This document shows, piece by piece, positions 62,167 through 64,000 of a stretch of 64,000 nt of DNA. Each line of letters opens with the position of its first letter. Within the stretch, counting starts at the first letter, position 1. The stretch is taken from NCBI GenBank assembly GCA_964612085.1, contig CAZTCJ010000010.1, positions 1-64,000 of the forward strand. The letters run 5' to 3'. The translations under genes were made by a program, and so were the position numbers. This DNA is from CAZTCJ01 sp964612085 (GTDB taxonomy: Bacteria; Pseudomonadota; Alphaproteobacteria; JAJFIK01). Under the pieces are notes generated by a model. It made no database searches, had not been told where the DNA came from, and worked only from the letters and a program-made list of their open reading frames with translations.

Positions 62167-62472
62167 TCACGCCCCTGCCTTGGCCTTGCGCCGCGCTTCG
62201 AAGGCCGCCTGCTGTTCGGGCGTGGCTTCGGTCTGGTATTTTTCTTTCCACTCGGCATACGGCATGCCGTAGACATGCTCGCGCGCCTCGTCCTTGGTGA
62301 TCGCGATGCCTTCCTGCTCGGCCGCTTCCTGATACCAGTTGGACAGGCAGTTGCGGCAGAAATCCGCCAGGATCATCAGCTCGATATTCTGCACATCGCT
62401 GCGCTTCTGCAAATGACCGATCAGTTTACGGAAGGCCTGAGCTTCCAGTTTATCGCGCGTGGCGTCGTCCAT
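62167..62472 (-). CDS. DUF1244 family protein
   Basis: A 101-residue protein from the ATG 62472 (GGGAGG upstream). RKLIGHLQKRSDVQNIELMILADFCRNCLSNWYQEAAEQEGIAITKDEAREHVYGMPYAEWKEKYQTEAT is the DUF1244 signature with a Cys pair (CRNC). The function is unknown; the family is frequent in alphaproteobacteria. It lies 20 bp downstream of the PfkB kinase gene. Confidence 0.9.
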   Translation of the reverse strand: MDDATRDKLEAQAFRKLIGHLQKRSDVQNIELMILADFCRNCLSNWYQEAAEQEGIAITKDEAREHVYGMPYAEWKEKYQTEATPEQQAAFEARRKAKAGA

Positions 62473-62492
62473 CGATCCATCCTCCCTTGAGG

Positions 62493-63425
62493 TCAACTCG
62501 CTTCTTTCGCGCGCAGGTCGCACACATCCTGCGGCACATGGCGCAGCCATTGGCGGGACCCGAAGACCTGCACCCGGTCGCCGACAATGCATGAGGCATA
62601 GCGCATGGCCTCCTCGAAGCTTAACCCTTTGGCAAAGCCAAGGCAAAAGGCCCCATGGAAGAAATCCCCGGCGCCCAGCGTATCCACCACCGGCGAGACC
62701 CTTTGGACCGGCACCTCGCCGAAGCCCTTGTCCGTCAGGATACGGATGGGGTCCGCGCCCCGGGTCATGGCGGCATACGGAATACCGTGCTCCCGCAATT
62801 CCTGCAGGATGGCGTCGGGTTCCGACGCCGTCGGCGTGCGGAAGGTCTCGCCGACAATGGCGTGACTGATATGGGGCAACAGGGTCTCCAGACCCTCTTT
62901 CCACGACCCGCTGTCGAGGATCACCGGCTTGTCGTAGCGCCGCGCCTCATGCGCCAGCGGCACGGCGGCCTCCAAGAGCATGCCGTCCACCAGCATGATG
63001 TCGATGCCCGAGACATCCGCCTCGCGCATGCGGGCAAGCGTCAAGGGCCGGGAGACGCGCGGCGCGGTCATGGCCGTGCGGTCGCCATCATCCGCCGTCG
63101 TGACGATGGCCGAGACCCGGGGCAGCCGGTCGTCGCGCGCCAGATCCACGATGAAGACCTCGTCGGTGCGCAGATCCTCCTTGATCAGGAGGCCGACGGG
63201 ATGGTTGCCGATGGCCGCCACCAGCCCGGATGTGCCGCCGAGCCGCGTGAACAGCGCCGCCGCATTGGCCGCAGGGCCGCCGGCGGAGACCGCCAGATCC
63301 TGGGCCGGTCGCTTGGTGTTGCGCGCCGGCAGATCGTCGAACAGATATTGGATGTCGAGGGTCGCCGCGCCGATGAAAAGCCCGCGCGGGCTTGTGCCTT
63401 GGGCCGGTGTTTTTTTCTGTGTCAT
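62493..63425 (-). CDS. PfkB-family sugar or nucleoside kinase
   Basis: A 310-residue ribokinase-family protein. VSAGGPAANAAALFTRLGG is the N-terminal signature region and VVDTLGAGDFFHGAFCLG the C-terminal one, with the anion-hole Gly-Ala-Gly-Asp. The catalytic Asp is in GAGD. The substrate may be a sugar or nucleoside. Its ATG at 63425 overlaps the stop of the upstream gene by 4 bp. Confidence 0.85.
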   Translation of the reverse strand: MTQKKTPAQGTSPRGLFIGAATLDIQYLFDDLPARNTKRPAQDLAVSAGGPAANAAALFTRLGGTSGLVAAIGNHPVGLLIKEDLRTDEVFIVDLARDDRLPRVSAIVTTADDGDRTAMTAPRVSRPLTLARMREADVSGIDIMLVDGMLLEAAVPLAHEARRYDKPVILDSGSWKEGLETLLPHISHAIVGETFRTPTASEPDAILQELREHGIPYAAMTRGADPIRILTDKGFGEVPVQRVSPVVDTLGAGDFFHGAFCLGFAKGLSFEEAMRYASCIVGDRVQVFGSRQWLRHVPQDVCDLRAKEAS

Positions 63426-64000
63426 ATCAGATGCTCCGCGACGCAAGTGGGCAAAGAGAGGCCTTTCAACTGGTCTTCCCGGTGTTTGCGTGTTTCGGGA
63501 TTGCGAATCTGCTCCAGAACGAACCTATCGAAATCCGCCTCCGGAGCAAGCCGGGAGCGGATATAGTCGAGCGCGCCGCGCTCGCTTTCGGCTGCAAGCA
63601 CGGGACGGGGATGGGGAATCGCGGCCAGGCTCAAAGCGCCGTCATCCCGTCCGATCACCCCCTGAATGGCGATATAGGCGGCCGTATTGGTGGGCCGTTC
63701 GCCGTTTTCCAGGGTCAGATCAGGGGTGCGCAGGATCGTGTAGGCGTAATGGTGCCCGAGCACTTCCGTGAGATCCATGCGCTCGCGCTGGCTGGGCGTC
63801 AGATAGTTCACGAACACCCGCACCCGCGCGCCCGGCGTGTGGTGCAGCGTGGCGGGCAACGAGCCGTAACCGGTGATATGGGCCGCATAGACCACGGAAT
63901 GATCGGCAAGTTCCGCGCGGATGGTCGGCACCACATCGTCCGTGTCGCGATATTTGCGGGCGAGCTGGGCCGGAGACGCATTGGAGCCGACGGCGATCAC
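63422..64000 (-). CDS. Conserved hypothetical protein, 5' end beyond window
   Basis: Open to the window edge, about 192 residues visible. AVGSNASPAQLARKY near the visible start and VFVNYLTPSQRERMDLTE with YAYTIL are distinctive; the GSN turn recalls the gamma-glutamylcyclotransferase fold, but this is weak. The function is unknown. The stop overlaps the PfkB kinase start, so the two are likely cotranscribed. Confidence 0.55.
   Translation of the reverse strand: MIAVGSNASPAQLARKYRDTDDVVPTIRAELADHSVVYAAHITGYGSLPATLHHTPGARVRVFVNYLTPSQRERMDLTEVLGHHYAYTILRTPDLTLENGERPTNTAAYIAIQGVIGRDDGALSLAAIPHPRPVLAAESERGALDYIRSRLAPEADFDRFVLEQIRNPETRKHREDQLKGLSLPTCVAEHLI

Overview
The window reads as a stretch of a GC-rich alphaproteobacterial chromosome. 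The evidence is the lineage-typical gene content: homologues of the cell-cycle regulators RcdA (DUF1465), TrcR (DUF1013) and GapR (DUF2312), DUF1192, DUF1244, COQ9, an aa3-type oxidase subunit IV beside pntAA, and a ruvB-ybgC-tolQRAB-pal-cpoB-tilS-ftsH string. I cannot name a genus. Most genes are housekeeping genes with clear Shine-Dalgarno (SD) sites. The accessory character is limited to short islands, mainly 24.2-25.3 kb.

Layout. 0.0-10.0 kb, minus strand: cell-envelope and repair block (ruvB, ybgC, tolQ, tolR, tolA, tolB, pal, then after a terminator cpoB, tilS and the start of ftsH). 10.1-18.7 kb: a small orphan antitoxin-like gene, a NIPSNAP-like exported protein, DUF1272, a flavin split-barrel protein, a nitronate monooxygenase-like protein, molybdate transporter modABC, a paraoxonase-like propeller and a lipid/drug ABC exporter. 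18.7-22.2 kb: a SAM-I riboswitch driving metX-metB, then a flavodoxin behind an FNR/FixK box, then rpmE. 22.2-24.2 kb: rcdA, DUF1192 and a quinone oxidoreductase. 24.2-27.5 kb: a toxin-antitoxin pair, a ridA remnant broken by an IS1380-type transposase fragment, a cupin and a P1 peptidase. 27.5-38.8 kb: a Na+/Ca2+ exchanger-like protein, trcR preceded by a duplicated leader, a lipid-metabolism pair, ubiX, purEK, COQ9, def and rpsU. 39-50 kb, minus strand: an ABC-2 exporter, pntAA, a coxIV-like gene, hydrolase/DinB/thioesterase, an ABC1 kinase, oligoendopeptidase F and an OmpA-like lipoprotein. 50-64 kb: an NtrC-type regulator, several small enzymes, an S9 peptidase homologue lacking its nucleophile, MscS, gapR, another ABC-2 exporter, a sulfotransferase, DUF1244 and a PfkB kinase.

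Themes. Ubiquinone biosynthesis factors (ubiX, COQ9, an ABC1/UbiB-like kinase) recur, as do envelope maintenance genes (Tol-Pal, OmpA-like protein, exporters, MscS). Sulfur amino acid synthesis is a compact SAM-controlled unit: the riboswitch has a 10-base perfect long-range complement that could switch a start-codon hairpin of metX.

The strongest observations for follow-up are that riboswitch expression platform; a 35-bp perfect repeat inside a ~125-bp diverged leader found in front of trcR and again 1.8 kb upstream; a mirrored pair of ~80-bp palindromic elements between def and rpsU; and the Ser-to-Gly change in the S9 hydrolase. I saw no tRNA, rRNA, CRISPR array or complete insertion sequence.
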